From Paraspadella gotoi (lineage: Eukaryota; Chaetognatha): a stretch of DNA of 64,000 nucleotides. The notes under the pieces are model-generated. The model had not been told where the DNA came from, ran no database searches, and was given only the letters and a program-made list of their open reading frames with translations. The stretch spans positions 11,729,553 to 11,793,552 of the forward strand of contig CM119267.1 in assembly GCA_051294375.1 (NCBI GenBank), read 5' to 3'. Made by a program: the position numbers and the translations under genes. Below are positions 1-18,700 of the stretch, in pieces. Within the stretch, counting starts at the first letter, position 1, and every line of letters starts with the position of its first letter.

Positions 1-1055
1 CGTCTATTCATTATAAGTAAAATTTATATATTATTATATATTCTTTATTATTTCTGACTCATAGCATTTATTTTGATAACAAAGCTCTCCAACATTATAG
101 TATAATTTATAACCGCAAATGCGAGTTTTAAAAACAAAATATTTATATAAATACTGGTCATGCTGCTAACAAATTAATTACAAAAACCGTTAAATATATT
201 CAGAATCATAGAATAATTAAAGTTTGTATTTCTTTAAACCCTTGTTTATGAACATAATTGACTAATTGTGGAGTTCAGGGCCACATGTAATTCAGCTTCA
301 ATGAATGAAATAATCGTTGTCCGATTTAGCAAAAAAATTGGCGATTTTCTTATTTTTGCTAATCAAGTTAGTTTAATCGTTTTAGCCTACTAAGAGTTAG
401 AAAAAACTAGGTCATTTTTTCGTACTGCTAAACATTTCATTCCGTCTTATATTATAGTCTTATATTTAGTTTGCTTGCCTTGAGGTCAATCAGTTTGTCT
501 GTCTTCCTGCCAGTCTGTCTGTCGGCTCACAAAAAAGGTGAAGCAGGGGAAAGTATTTAAAGAAATGCCAGTAAAATGGAAAAGAAAAGAAAAAAAGGGG
601 TTAGCTATTTGGCCACCGCTGACAAGAACGCTTGGAAGCGTCGATATTTCCAATCAACGCAGATTAAAAGGGAAAAAAATTTTTTTTTCAATTTAGGGGG
701 TAAAAAACAAAAAACAGAGTTTATTAGAACAGAAAAAAGGTAAAATAATAATGCATGAGTGTCCCGGCTTAGAAGATGGGGAGAAGATATTACAGTTCAA
801 TGTGAACTGTCAACATTTGTTTTTGAATCGAGTTTGTAGTACTTTCATACAACATGAATCCCGAAGCGACTCGTCAAGGCGACGTCTTTTTTTCCGACAG
901 TCTGGAGATTCCGTCATTTGTACTTTAGCTGCTCTTTACGAAGCGGCCACTTCTTTGCTTTCATTTCCTTCCATTCTCTCTCTATCTCTCTGTCTCTCTC
1001 TCTGTCTCTCCCCAACTCCAAACTACTCTTCACAAACCCTTCCAACGTAATCTCA
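1..1055. other. 3' flank of AChE, no gene seen
   Basis: AT-rich sequence without a convincing open frame. The short ORFs around 750-1100 overlap the last AChE exon or translate a CT-rich stretch at 975-1010. A possible polyadenylation signal for the minus-strand AChE gene (AATAAA on the minus strand) lies at 720-725, about 330 bases beyond the stop codon. Confidence 0.5.
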
Positions 1056-6378
<5,323 letters not shown>

Positions 6379-6741
6379 TGTTTTTGTTTTGGTGTTTTGT
6401 TTTTTTTACGCGCAAGCGCGCTCTCCGCGTTATTTTTTGTCTACTCTTTTCGTTTTTTGATAAAGGGAAACTGCGTCATTGAAAAACAACAACAGAATAC
6501 AAGTGTACAGGTTTACCGACGAATTTTTAAAAAAACGGTAAAGGCTCGATGTTGGCGATTTCACATTTTGAATGAAAAAAAAATGAGAAAAATCCTTGAT
6601 TAGAAGCTTGACCGACGACCGGGATTTTGGACAATTTTGTTATGTAATTACTATTTATACCTAATGGGCGGGAAAATCCGCGATTTAAAAAATACTGTCA
6701 GAAACGCCCGATTGGACCGCAAGAGAATGAAAGAGAGAGTG

Positions 6742-6802
<61 letters not shown>

Positions 6803-7096
6803 TCTTTTGTTTACGTTCTCGCGTCTTCCAAAGCCCGCCAGAGACGCTGTGGTCATCGGTTCTACGATGCGGTTTTTTGTAGAATTAAAAAGAAGGGACG
6901 ATGCGCAAGAGCAAAATAAAAACGAGAATAATAAAAAGTAACGGAGGACGAATACAACGACGTCGACGGCAGCCTTAGCGGCCGCCGCCGCCGCAGCAGT
7001 TTCGTCGACGAGGAAGCGAACAACAACCGCAACCCCAATACAACGGGTCGATCGTTTCGCGAGAGAAAAGATCGAAAATGAGAGAGAGAGAGAGAG

Positions 7097-7164
<68 letters not shown>

Positions 7165-8932
7165 GAGAGAGAGTAGGGAGAGGACGACCAGAAGGGAAAA
7201 AAGGGGGGGGAGCGACAAAGATCGATCTCGAGGCCGACGACGACGACGACGAACGCGCAATTTCAACTACGACGTCGACGATTACGACGAAAATTTTTTT
7301 TTTCAGGGAAGAGGCGATGATCAACGTTTCTCCCTACGTGATATTTTAGGGCGAGATGAATTGTTATTTTGTTTTTTATCTTCTATTCTTCCTTCTCTTC
7401 CTCCCCCCCCCCAATTTTTTCTCCAACGACCTCGGGACGAATATAAAGGGAGAGAGATGGAGAGAGGAGAGAGTGAAAGGGCGGATGAAGGCGGCGTGAA
7501 GGAGAAGGCTCTAAGGCCTATTCAACTTTTTTGACATCTCATTCCACTATATCTCTCTCTCTCTCTCTCTCTCTCCCTCTCTCCTTTTATCCTTCGAGGG
7601 AGACGCTTTTTACGTCTCCTTAGCAAAGCTTTCCACTCTTTAATCTCACATTTCTTTTAATAAATCCCCTCTCTTGCCCCGAGGCTTCTCAACGACGTTT
7701 CCGGTTATAAAGAGGTATAGCATAATCCTAAAGAATTACCCATTGCCCGACTTCTTGCCCTAACTCAGCGGGGTCATATCGCATTACATCCGTTATTATT
7801 TGAGAAAAATTTTAAATCTCAATGGCGGTCAATCAACGCTACTGTCATCGAGCATCAATAACCAAGCAATTCACCAATCTCCAATCCCCATTCACCAATC
7901 CTCATATGACGTCCCCTTCCCCCTTTCCAATGATCACATCCACCTTTTCCACCTGGCCCCCCTAACCACCTTCCCCTCCGCGATCTCGCGCTCGCCCTTC
8001 ACACGGTTTCGATAAAGTCGGACCAGAATTTTTACGATTAGACGTAGGGGCCTTTTGTTTATCTTCGCCAAGAAAAATATCGCCGGTGGCTTCGGGCCGA
8101 GAAGAGCGTTGCGTTTTTGAAAAAAAAAAAGATTTTAATATAAAAATATATTCTAAATATATAAATAAAATAAATCGATTAATTGTTTAATTTTTATGAA
8201 TAGATATTAAAATTAAAATCATTATGCATGAATTATTTTCTAACAAAATTAATTTCAAATGGTAAATTAGAAAATACAAAAATATATTACAAACGATTGT
8301 ATATGGAGAGTTAATCGTGAGCATCAAAATCAATGATAGCAACGTTTTTAGCCATCGATCGACTGCGGTAGATTCGCTCCCGAGAAAAAAAATATTTCGA
8401 GATAAGAAAAAATAACAAGAAAAAGAAAAACAAAAGTTTTAATTCGTATTCTTGGCTTTAGTAGCGATGCCGTTTAACTTTTATTACGATCTCAAGTTTT
8501 TAAACAAAATCAGAAGTAATAACTTGGAAATCGACTAAGGTTCATTTTTTTATATTTGAGTCTTTGATGATTAAAGGTAGATTTTTCTATAAAGATTATT
8601 TAATATAATTTTAATTTTTTTTATATTTCATAATGTTAATTTATAAAAAAATATTACAGATTGGCAAAGTTTTGACTTTTTACAACTCTAATACAATTCG
8701 AAACAACGAAAAACAAAGGAATATACACTGTCTAAAAAAATATTGAAACCTTGTTTCTGAAGCTAAAAGTACAGGGTGGAATATTCATTCACTGATCACT
8801 TTACAGTTGTTCTTAATCAAATATGCAGACATCACTCCACACCCAAATTTACTTTGACAACTGATTTAAAATTCCTACCATTAGACATGAATACATACAA
8901 TTGATCTTATAACCAACTAAGTGATCTCCGGC
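6379..8932. other. AChE 5' flank and spacer, no gene seen
   Basis: The first kilobase upstream of the AChE ATG is GC-rich and CpG-rich with GA arrays at about 6745-6798 and 7079-7163, and a CT array near 7553-7585. It probably holds the AChE promoter and 5' UTR, but I see no clear TATA box. From about 8090 the sequence turns AT-rich. Long ORFs here are translations of the simple repeats. Confidence 0.5.
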
Positions 8933-10391
8933 TCACGAGATCGGAGGCTCCAACTTCTTCGGTGATTTGGCCCGGGATATTCTCATCCCGTGGCCCCCAA
9001 ACGTTTTTGGGTATTTCATCCCGTCAATTTCCGGCCAATCTCCGCCTGCCTCCCCCCCGCCCACTTTCAACGCCAACTTATTCGGGAATTTAGCTCTCGT
9101 TATCTTCTTTTCCCCAAATCTTAAGAAAGTCCCGGCGTTGTTCTTCTGTTTCTCGATGAATTCGTCGTCTTCGACCGTCGCGCCGTCTTCCGTCTTCCAT
9201 GTTCGATGGGACGAGTTGCGAATGGAGTCAGGAACAGAAGACAAAAGTTCCTGGAAAGAGAGAAATTTACAATTATTCTTTGTCACATATATTATTATTA
9301 GTTCTTAAAGTGTGACACCAATACACAGACTTTTCACTTCACCCGGAGATATACATTAAAATCATGTAGTGTAACTCTCAAAAATATCAGTACGGAGATT
9401 TAGACACTATCTTTCGTTCTTTTTTTCGTTTTTACTATCATTCTTCTTTCCTCTTTCTATCTAACCATTTTTATTGTCATCTTTTCCCTTACCCAAAACT
9501 TTTTAAAATCTTTAAAAGAGTTTTCCAATTGCTTTTCCAAGTCCGTCCCGAGTTCGATTCCTTCTTCTATTTCTTTCTCCAGAGAAAAAATATCTGTAAA
9601 AAAGCGTAATTTAAAAGCAAAGATTATTATACCTTATGGACGCGAAAATGATTAACTCCGGCTTAGCCTTTTAGCAGCAAAAACATCTCCTATCAAGGTG
9701 CTGTTCAAAATAATTTGTTCATAATTTTCTTACTAACCCTTTCGTCGAATGGCCTTGTATTCGCGCTTCAAGTCAACGGAGTTGCTCGGCGGCGCTGCAA
9801 ACAAAAAGCAACTTATTTATGTTATCTTTTGAGTTATTTGCTTTTCAGGTTTTACCCCATATATTACATCAGTTTCATACATATAGATGATTCATAGGCC
9901 TTAATATACAGAAGCAAAGATTATATAAAATGACTATCGTCAGAAGTGCCGCTGGCGCATTTTTGCGCATCATTTTTGGGACTTAAGTCTTAACAATGAT
10001 AAATTTGTTGAGAAAAAATACATTTGCATCTCCTGTAACCAGAGGAAAATCTAGTTTTTGAGCTACAATAAAAAAGAAATATTGCTTTTTGTACTATTTT
10101 AATATTTTTCTTATTTGAAAGATTGTTTTTCGGTTTTTTGTTAGACTTACCCTTTGACCTTACACTACCTATATTTTAAAAAAATTTTTTATTATTTTCC
10201 ATACAGTGAATATTTAAAAAAGCCTTATTCTTTGGTTCAAATTCCTTATTATTTTTCGGCCGATAGAAGTAATAGGATAAATAATTTTTTTCATTTCGAA
10301 TTGACAAAAAATGAGACTTACCCAAAATCGTCAAAAACAAAATTATTCCTAACCAATTCAACATTTTGGAAGCTGCGAAAGACGATTCCAT
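8933..10391 (-). CDS. Small secreted protein, possible prepropeptide, 4 exons, about 181 aa
   Basis: Exons on the minus strand: 10391-10322, 9794-9738, 9593-9493, 9250-8933; all GT-AG and in phase. A second in-frame ATG at 10364 starts just before the hydrophobic core (LGIILFLTIL) and may be the real start, giving 172 aa. No family was recognised. After the signal peptide come a basic stretch (EYKAIRRK), a charged probably helical segment rich in Glu and Lys, and a C-terminal part with the motif GTFLRFGEKK. FLRFG resembles FMRFamide-like peptides, but the glycine is followed by Glu, not by Lys or Arg, so amidation is not predicted. The last 60 residues show two related segments, TFLRFGEKKITRAKFPNKL and TFGGHGMRISRAKSPKKL, suggesting an internal duplication. 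It lies head to head with AGBL5, 0.8 kb apart. Confidence 0.6.
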
Positions 10392-11172
10392 GTACTATAT
10401 TGCAATAAAAGAAAATTTGAGAATAAGAAGATTTAAAAATGGAAAAAAAATACTACGTATAGAGAGAAATAAAAAGTGGGATCGAGCTGATTGACGAGTA
10501 GTCGAGATCTTAAAGATTTGATTTTTGAAATGAAATGTTTATTTTTCTCAATTTGGTGAGTTTACAATTGAGATTGGTTTAAAAAAAAATAAAAAGAAAG
10601 TGGAAAAGAAAAGGAAAAAAAGGAATAAAAAGATTTCTGGATGCCGAAAAATTAAACGTATGTGGCGGTATATTCACACCGCCTCACGTCCACTATCCTT
10701 CAGCCAAATCCATTGGCTCAGAGGGGGAACACATCACCATCCCAGGCGTAGTGTTCCATCCACAGTACTAACGACATCTCTCTGGGTTGGCAAAGCGAGA
10801 CTGTCCTAGGGTAACCGCGCCAATGACTGGAAGCGTCACTGATGGTCGGAAACCCAAAACAACAGTGAGATGCCCCATCCCAATGGGCATCATAGGCAAC
10901 CCGGCTGTTGCCATACGTATTTCAAAAATATCTTGAGATAATCCAAGAGAGTTAAAAAAGAATACTATCCTTGATCGTCGGTCAGTCAAAAAAAAAAGTG
11001 TAATAATAATCCCCGAAGTTAAAAAACGATCATAGATTAAATCCAAACACTGCAGAAATTAATTAAGTGTCAGGGTCCGTACTTCTAACCCTAAAAATCT
11101 CGGGTCAGGTTCTCACTATTAGGTTTTTTCACTTTATTTTCAAATCGACGAGAATCCAAAAGGCAGCGGAGG
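10392..11172. promoter_or_regulatory. Divergent spacer between the secreted-protein gene and AGBL5
   Basis: About 780 bases separate two divergent start codons, so both promoters are expected here. A GC-richer block at 10660-10930 contains small hairpins (around 10871-10890 and 10898-10913) and looks like an inserted short repeat or structured element. The rest is A-rich. No specific promoter motif can be supported. Confidence 0.35.
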
Positions 11173-14100
11173 ATGGAGTTCGAGGTGGGCGACCTCGTCT
11201 TCTCCTCCAAATTCGACTCGGGAAATTTGGCCGCCGTGGAAAGGGTCGTCGCTCATATTGACCGATGGTGAATCGTTCACAATTTCGTCACTAAACCTAA
11301 ATTTCTGTCTCTCAGGTAGACTACGAAAGGGAAGACTGCTACAGATTCAATCGAAATAATCACCTCAAGGCGGATCAAGAATTTAACGTCTGGACCAGAC
11401 GGGTTAGCGCTTTATTTAAGGGTTTTTTTTTTCCTTGAAATTTTGACGAAGTGATCGAGCTCAATGCTCTTCCAGGACTGCGCCGACACGCCCTTCGAGA
11501 ATCGTTTCCGCAGTTGGTTCCATTTTTGCGTGAGAGGCGCCGTCGGTGGCACAACCATTCGCATCAATGTTATCAATTTGAATCAACAGGAGACGTTGTA
11601 CGTTCAAGGTGCGATCAAATGCGGATACTTCGTGAATCCGCCTCTCCTTCCTCTCGTCCTTTTTCTCTCCCTAACATTCTAACTTTACAGGCATGTCGCC
11701 CCTCTGGCGCGTATTGCCCAATCGGCCCGAATGGCACCGTGTGAACAGTCGTCCCGGGTTCGAGACCGTCGACGGGCAATTCATCCTCAGCTTCTTCCAC
11801 AAATTCGTTGAGGTCGACGACGGCGGCGTTACCTTCTTTGCCTTTTGTTATCCTTGGTCTTACGAAGAGTCGCAGGTCAGGGGGGCGGAGAAATGAGGAC
11901 GAGGATAAGGATGACGACGATAATGACGACGTCGACGACAATGATTTGAAGTGAAAAAAAAACACCATTCTCTAAAAACAAGAACGATGACTCAAATGTG
12001 TTGCGCCGCAGTGACTGCCTTATCAGGTGTATTTCTCGTGACATGACGTGACATGAGATGACTTGATGTGACATGACTTGACTACTTGACTATAATAACT
12101 ATTTATAATGTATTTATGATACACACTGTATCGGAATTCCGTAGTTTTAGGATTTCCAGAAGGCGGCGCTAGTAGTCACTTTAATTGGAGGATTTTCACT
12201 TCTTAACAAATGAGCATTGAGCAACCAACATTATGCAAGTATATGAGCATTTTTAGCGTAAGTGAGACAGACCGACGGACAGACATACCGACGGACCGAC
12301 AGACCGACCGAAAAGTGACTTATAGAGTTGCTCCGCGAGTACTACTAAAAATGGAAACTATCTATCACGTCCGAAAAATAGCAACCCCAACCAAAACCAA
12401 TAAAAAATTCTCATGAAATCAAACAATAAAAACTAAGAAAGAACGTTTCAACAGAACTGCAATCCTCCCACTTCCTACGTAGACGGAAACTGAGACCACC
12501 AACCGGCTACAAAACCCACGTTAACTTTTCAGAATCTACTCCGGGAGGTTGACGATCGATTCGCCGATTCCCCGGCCAGATTTCCGGACGCGGCGTTGGA
12601 AAAGAAGCCGAATCGGGCGAGGAAGGAGCAGGTGACGCGAGAGGCGAGACGTGCTCCTTGTATTGTTTATTTTTGAGAAGCTAATGAACGGATTAAGATA
12701 AATGACCATGTGAATGAATGAATAAATGAATTAATCAATGTAATAATGCATCCATTTAACGATCCATTCGAGTCGATTTCGATTTTTGATTGCTTTTTTT
12801 TATGTTCATACACTATCTACTGAATATTATTTTTGTCTAACTGCTTGGATCAATTTCCAGAAACAGGCTCTGTCCGAGATTCCGCCCGGGACAATCTACT
12901 ATCATCGAGAGGTCATCTGCTACTCGCTGGACGGACTAAGGATCGACCTCTTGACAGGTTTGATTAATTCTATGAGTATTATAAGTGTTATTTAAGTCCG
13001 ATTTCTCCAACCTCTCGCAGTGAGTTCCTGCGACGGGATGTTGGTGGAACGCGAGCCTCGTCTACCCCGCCTTTTTCCCGACATCGAAACTCCTCGTCCG
13101 CATCTCTTCAAGGCGAAGAGGGTCTACTTGGTCACCTCCAGGGTCAGTCGTCTGGACTGAGGAAACGGGACATGACTTTTTTATCCACGTGACTTGTCTC
13201 GCTTCTCGATAGATCGACATAACAAACTTGGCTGTGACTCGCCCTTATCGGGTCCCCGCCTGACCCCCCTTCCACATCCCTCCGCCTCTTTTTTAGGTCC
13301 ATCCGGGCGAGACCCCCTCTTCCTTCGTCTTCAACGGTTTCCTCAACTTCATCCTCGACGAAGAGGACCCTCGCGCTCGACTCCTTCGTCGACTCTTCGT
13401 CTTCAAACTCATCCCGATGCTTAATCCCGACGGAGTGCGGAGGGGCCACTTCCGAACGGGTCCAGTTTGAGCTTTGGTTGCTTTTCGTTTAGTGTACTAC
13501 GTGAGGGAGAAATGAAAGAGAGATACCAAATGGAAGTGCAATCACACATTCACACTTATTCTTGTATTAATATTGGGGTATTTGTTGTCATTCTTAATGT
13601 TTTATTATTTCTTCCTGTTCCTTTTTATATATTTTGATTTAACAAGGAAATATTTTAATTCTAAGTTTTTTATTCAATTATTTCGTACATTTTTTATCAT
13701 TTTCGTCTTCACCCCATTTTGATCAGTCAAATTTAATTCCTCCACCCGACTAAAACAAAAGACCCCCGCGGTTTGGACTTGAACCGCGTGTACCTCGCCC
13801 CCGACTTGGACTTGCACCCTTCCGTCTTCGCCTCAAAGAGTCTCGTCCTCTACCACCACCGGGCCAACCGCCTCCCCAGGGACGTCAAGAACAAGATTCT
13901 GTGGGCGATCCGCAAGGAGCAGGAACTCGCCAGAAAGGAAGAAGCGGCAAGGCGGTTTTTGGGTGACTTGGTTCAGCCCGACATGCGCGCACATTTGGCA
14001 CGCAACTGGATATATTTTTAAACACATAGATATTCGTGAGCGTCATTTGTTAACCTTGATTTAATAACTCAACTGCTTAACTCTTCTGAAGAAATTATCC

Positions 14101-15725
14101 TAGCAGCCGATGAAGCAGTGCTTGTAATCTCCCCCTTTACTTCAGAGCGTCGGAAAAAGATCGAAAAGGAGAACAAGGAGGAAGAAACCGTCCAGGATGA
14201 TATTGAGAAGTCCGAGGATCGCGCTCAGATTGAGAAGGAATTATTGTAAAGCTAATCGAGAAAAAAAGCTAAATATATTAATTTTACTAAATTTTTTTAT
14301 TCATTTGTTCATATGAATCAGCGTCGACTGGTCGAGGAGCGAGGAAGAGAGACGAAAAAGTATCGATAGGTGGAAACGATGGCAGAGGGAGCAAGCGAAT
14401 CCGGTAAAACATAAACGTAAACGAACTCTGTAAATCAGTTCGAATTATTTCTTTCCCGTTTCCCCCAGGCAGCCATGTTCGTCCAAGCGGCGCAGCGGGA
14501 ATTCGCGCCCGCGATCCCGAAGCCGATCGTTCCGTGGCGCCGCGAAGAAGAGCATTCCGACGAAGAGAAAGAGGAAGAAGACGGGATCAAGGAAAAGGAA
14601 GAGGAGTCTTCAGAAAAGAAAGAGGTGGGGACGTCGTCGACTTCCGTCGTTGAAGCTACAATTTCGAACTCACTTTTTTAGGTCACCCTCCGTTCCTTTT
14701 CCTTGACGACTTCGTTTGACATTGCTATTTTTGATTAATGTTAATACGTACACATAACAAATATAACAAAAGTAATACTCAAAAGGCAAAAGCATAACAA
14801 ATAATAAACGGACGTTAACGAGTAAGAATATTTGGATAGATGGCCCGAGTTGACAGCCCCCCAAAAAATGTATAAGGTTTAAACTGAGAAGTACAGACGT
14901 TAATTACGATATTACTGTACGTCAAAGGTCAACAAGTTCGATTTCGACACCGAAACCGTGGGCAACGTCTTCAAACTTCTCTTCGGCGGAGACGACGACG
15001 AAGACGATGAGAAGGACGAACCCGAGGACGACGAAAGTATCGAAGCCGTCATCGGGAAGAGCGGACAGGATCTCCTGAAGCTCGTTCTCGACAGTTTCGA
15101 CGCCGATCTCGAGGACGATAAAGACGACGACGACGACGACGACGACGACGAAAAGGGGAACCAAGTCGAAGAAGGAGAATTAGATCGTATGAAAGTCTTG
15201 AAGTTACTCCGTGATCTAGAAGAAGCGGGAAAGAATTCGCCTAATATTTGTGACAACGAAAGCCGAGATGAGAAGGGCGAAACGGAGCGAGAAAATACGA
15301 ACGAGATCGATACGAAGCGACGAGCCGAAGAGGAACAGCCAACCGGCTTGGGGGCACACGTCGAAACCCCAGCCGCCGCTGGCGAATCTAGCGAAGACGA
15401 ACCCTGCAGCGACGAAGACGTGTATTCGTCTCAATGGACAGACAGCAACGACGAAGGCGACGACAAAGTCATCGAGGAAAAAGACGACGAAAAAAAGGAC
15501 GTCGCCTTTCGGAGATTTCGAGAGATACTCGCGTTAATGGCCGGAGATGAGGGAGATAACTCTTTGGCTCGAAATGGTGGAGGTACTTGATGAAAATTGA
15601 AATAAACGCAAAAAAGAACAAATAAAAGAGAATTATAAGAGTTAAATATATTGGTTGTACCAATTTCATAAGGATGAAAGTCTGCTTACTTTAAAGAAAA
15701 GAAGACAAACGATGTAATAATAATG

Positions 15726-15795
<70 letters not shown>

Positions 15796-18700
15796 TAAAA
15801 GTTGTATTTTCAATATGTTCGATATGAGAAAGACGTAACAAAACTCGCGATTTTCCTCAGAAATTCGTCTCTCCAAAAGTCTACCTCACTTGCCGACGCA
15901 ACCCATTCCGTTCGTCCTCCTCGAGCGAAAGTCTTTGACGGCGCTGGCCGACGCGGATCCAAGAGCGGAGGATCAGCAGGAGCCACAGGAGACGGAGCAG
16001 CGTTCCGTGGATTCCGAAGACGAAGTCGCCTCCGTCTCGGCGAGCGTGGCTTCGACACCGGAGCCGGAGCCGCCGCTGGAGGCAATGCCGACAACTCGGG
16101 AGGGCGCCATCGACGTCAGGCTGTTGAGGAAGTTGAGGGCGGAGGTGAGAGACTGTTTGGCGTGAGTTTGATTGAAATCACTAAAAACATCCCGAGCATC
16201 TTTTATAATACCATTGGAGTTTAAATTAGAAAAGAAAAAAACCTATCCAGTTTCTGCGCCAACAAACATCGAGAAGGGAATTCAGCGCTCATCTTTTGCT
16301 TTCATCGTCATTAAGGCGGAGTCGCTACGCCATCTCGAGCTTCCGCCCAACATCGATCCTCTTCTCTTCCTCACGACGCCCGATCAGCCTTCGTACGAAT
16401 CCGCGACGAAACCGTCGACGACGACGATGGCAAAGGTGTCCAATAAGGCGGCGACGACGCCGCTCACGGTTCGCGGAAAGGTGAGTAAAATAAAGTCAGG
16501 ATAAATTAAATTAATAGAAGTCTTAGGTTAAAAGAAAGAAAAAGTTTGATAAAATATTGTAGAACTTCAAATGCAATGATTTTAATAAACTAAATCCTGT
16601 TTTATACTCATTTGCAAATCGCAGTTCGTTAAAATATGTTTTCTTAAGCTCTCTTGTTTTGTTTCGATCAACAGTAGTTTTGGTGATGAACTTTCTTGGT
16701 TGTAATTGTTCCATACTCTATGATATTGGTTAACCGTACTTTTATTGTGTTTATTATTAGTTGTAAAATGTTCATTTTGTAGTTTTTTTTATTTGTTTGT
16801 TTATTGTTTTATGTTTTAGTGTTTTTAAACGTTTTTCTTTCTTTTTCCCTTGATGTTTATTTGTGTTTGTTTTGTTGCGGATTTTACTATTACATTTTGG
16901 TTTTGAATTTTACAGTTTAATTTTAATTAAGCTTTCGGCATCAGTTTCTCGTCAGTTTCTTCAATCATTCTAGCTATTATTGGTTCGCCTTTATGGTGGA
17001 CTAAAATCCACTAACCGTTCTTCGGCGGCCATTGGTGCAGGAGGCAAGTCATTCACCTCCCAACCCAAAACTCCGAGGTTCTAACGCGGTGTTCGCCTCG
17101 CAGTTAAGAGTGACGGGGTGCTTAACCCCCCTGTAACGCGGTGTTACAACCTGATCCGAAGCTCAGGGACTGCTTAACGCTTCTGTCACTAACTCATAAA
17201 AATTATTACTTTCTCTTCACCTTCTATCAGAAAAAAAATTTTGCAAAACTTTGGTGTCACAGAGTGAAAAAAAGTACCTGTCATTTCAGCAAGTAACAAG
17301 AACCGCTAAGATGCCTCCGCCCGTTCGACGAAGGATGGTTCCGCCGCCAGTCGCCGTAAAGTCTTTGACACAAACGGACGACAAATTGGACTCGTCAGTG
17401 ATCGCGTCGGCGGCGACGGAAGAAAATACGAACGCAACATCTACGGACGAAACGAGCAGACCATCTTGGGAAACAACGTCAGAGAACATGACCGCCACGA
17501 TCGAAGATGAGCAACCTTCGATGCCCACCGAAGACATCGTCACGACGACCGCATCGACCACAGCGACGACGACAGAGATAACGAAGACGGAAGTCTCAAC
17601 GACGGAATTGCCGAAAAAAGAGATGGCGTCGGCGTCGGCGTCCAAGACCGGAAAATCCACTGACAAGTTGCCCACTTATCGGACGGAAACTTTGCGGGGG
17701 ATAAATCTTCCGCATTGGGAAGGTATTGCAGTCGTTAAACCGTATGTTTGGATCGATTTCGGTAGAATGAAAAAAATATATATATATAGAAAAAATGAAT
17801 TAATGACAAACGTTTGCAAAAGTTAAGTTTCGGTAATCCTTTTTTGTAGTGTCTTGAATATTAAAAAAATATGTCTCTCTCTCTCTCTCTCTCAGAATCC
17901 CTCCGCATTCCCGCCGACGAGTCCGGGATCGCCTTCTTTGTCGATCTCCATGCCCACGCGTCCAAGCGGGGATGCTTCCTCTTCGGCAACCGCCTCTACT
18001 CGGAGGAGCAGCACGTGGACAATCTACTCTTCGCTAAATTAATGTCGCTCAACACGCAGCATCTTGACTTCTCGGTAAGTTAGACGTTGATTGAATTGGT
18101 TGTGGAATCTTGAAAGAATCTTTGGAACGATTAAATCAAAACAATAATGACTTATTGACTACGTTCGGTCGATCAAGTAGTGGCGAGGTTTTGAAACAAA
18201 AGGTACGCAGTTGACAGGATTCGAACCTGTGCACGGAGACCGTAACTGATTTCTAGTCAGTCGCCTTAACCGCTCGGCCACAACTGCTCCTATTTCCTTT
18301 CTCGTGTGATAGGCGAGGATACTCACCACTATACTACTATAATTTTCTGTTAAATAGATCTACAATTTTTCACTTTTTTTTCTAAAAAAATCTACAAAAA
18401 ATATACAAAATTGACAAAATTAAGGGCTTAAAAAATGAAAGTACGGAACAAATATTTCTTCATTATTTTTAGACTATCACTATGTAACATTGACAACATT
18501 TAATAAAACACCACGGCGCCAATTTTCTTTAAAATATATTGCCGAAACCCGGGATTGAACCAGGGACCTTTAGATCTTCAGTCTAACGCTCTCCCAACTG
18601 AGCTATTTCGGCTTCCGTTAGTGTAGTTAGCTACTACAGTTTTGACTTTCGCACTAAAACTGCATGTTTTTATATTTTAGTATCATTGATTCATTGATCG

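Noticed and set aside
6698-7324. Overlapping minus ORFs rich in Ser-Leu and Arg
   Set aside because: They are translations of GA/CT and GAC arrays in the AChE upstream region.
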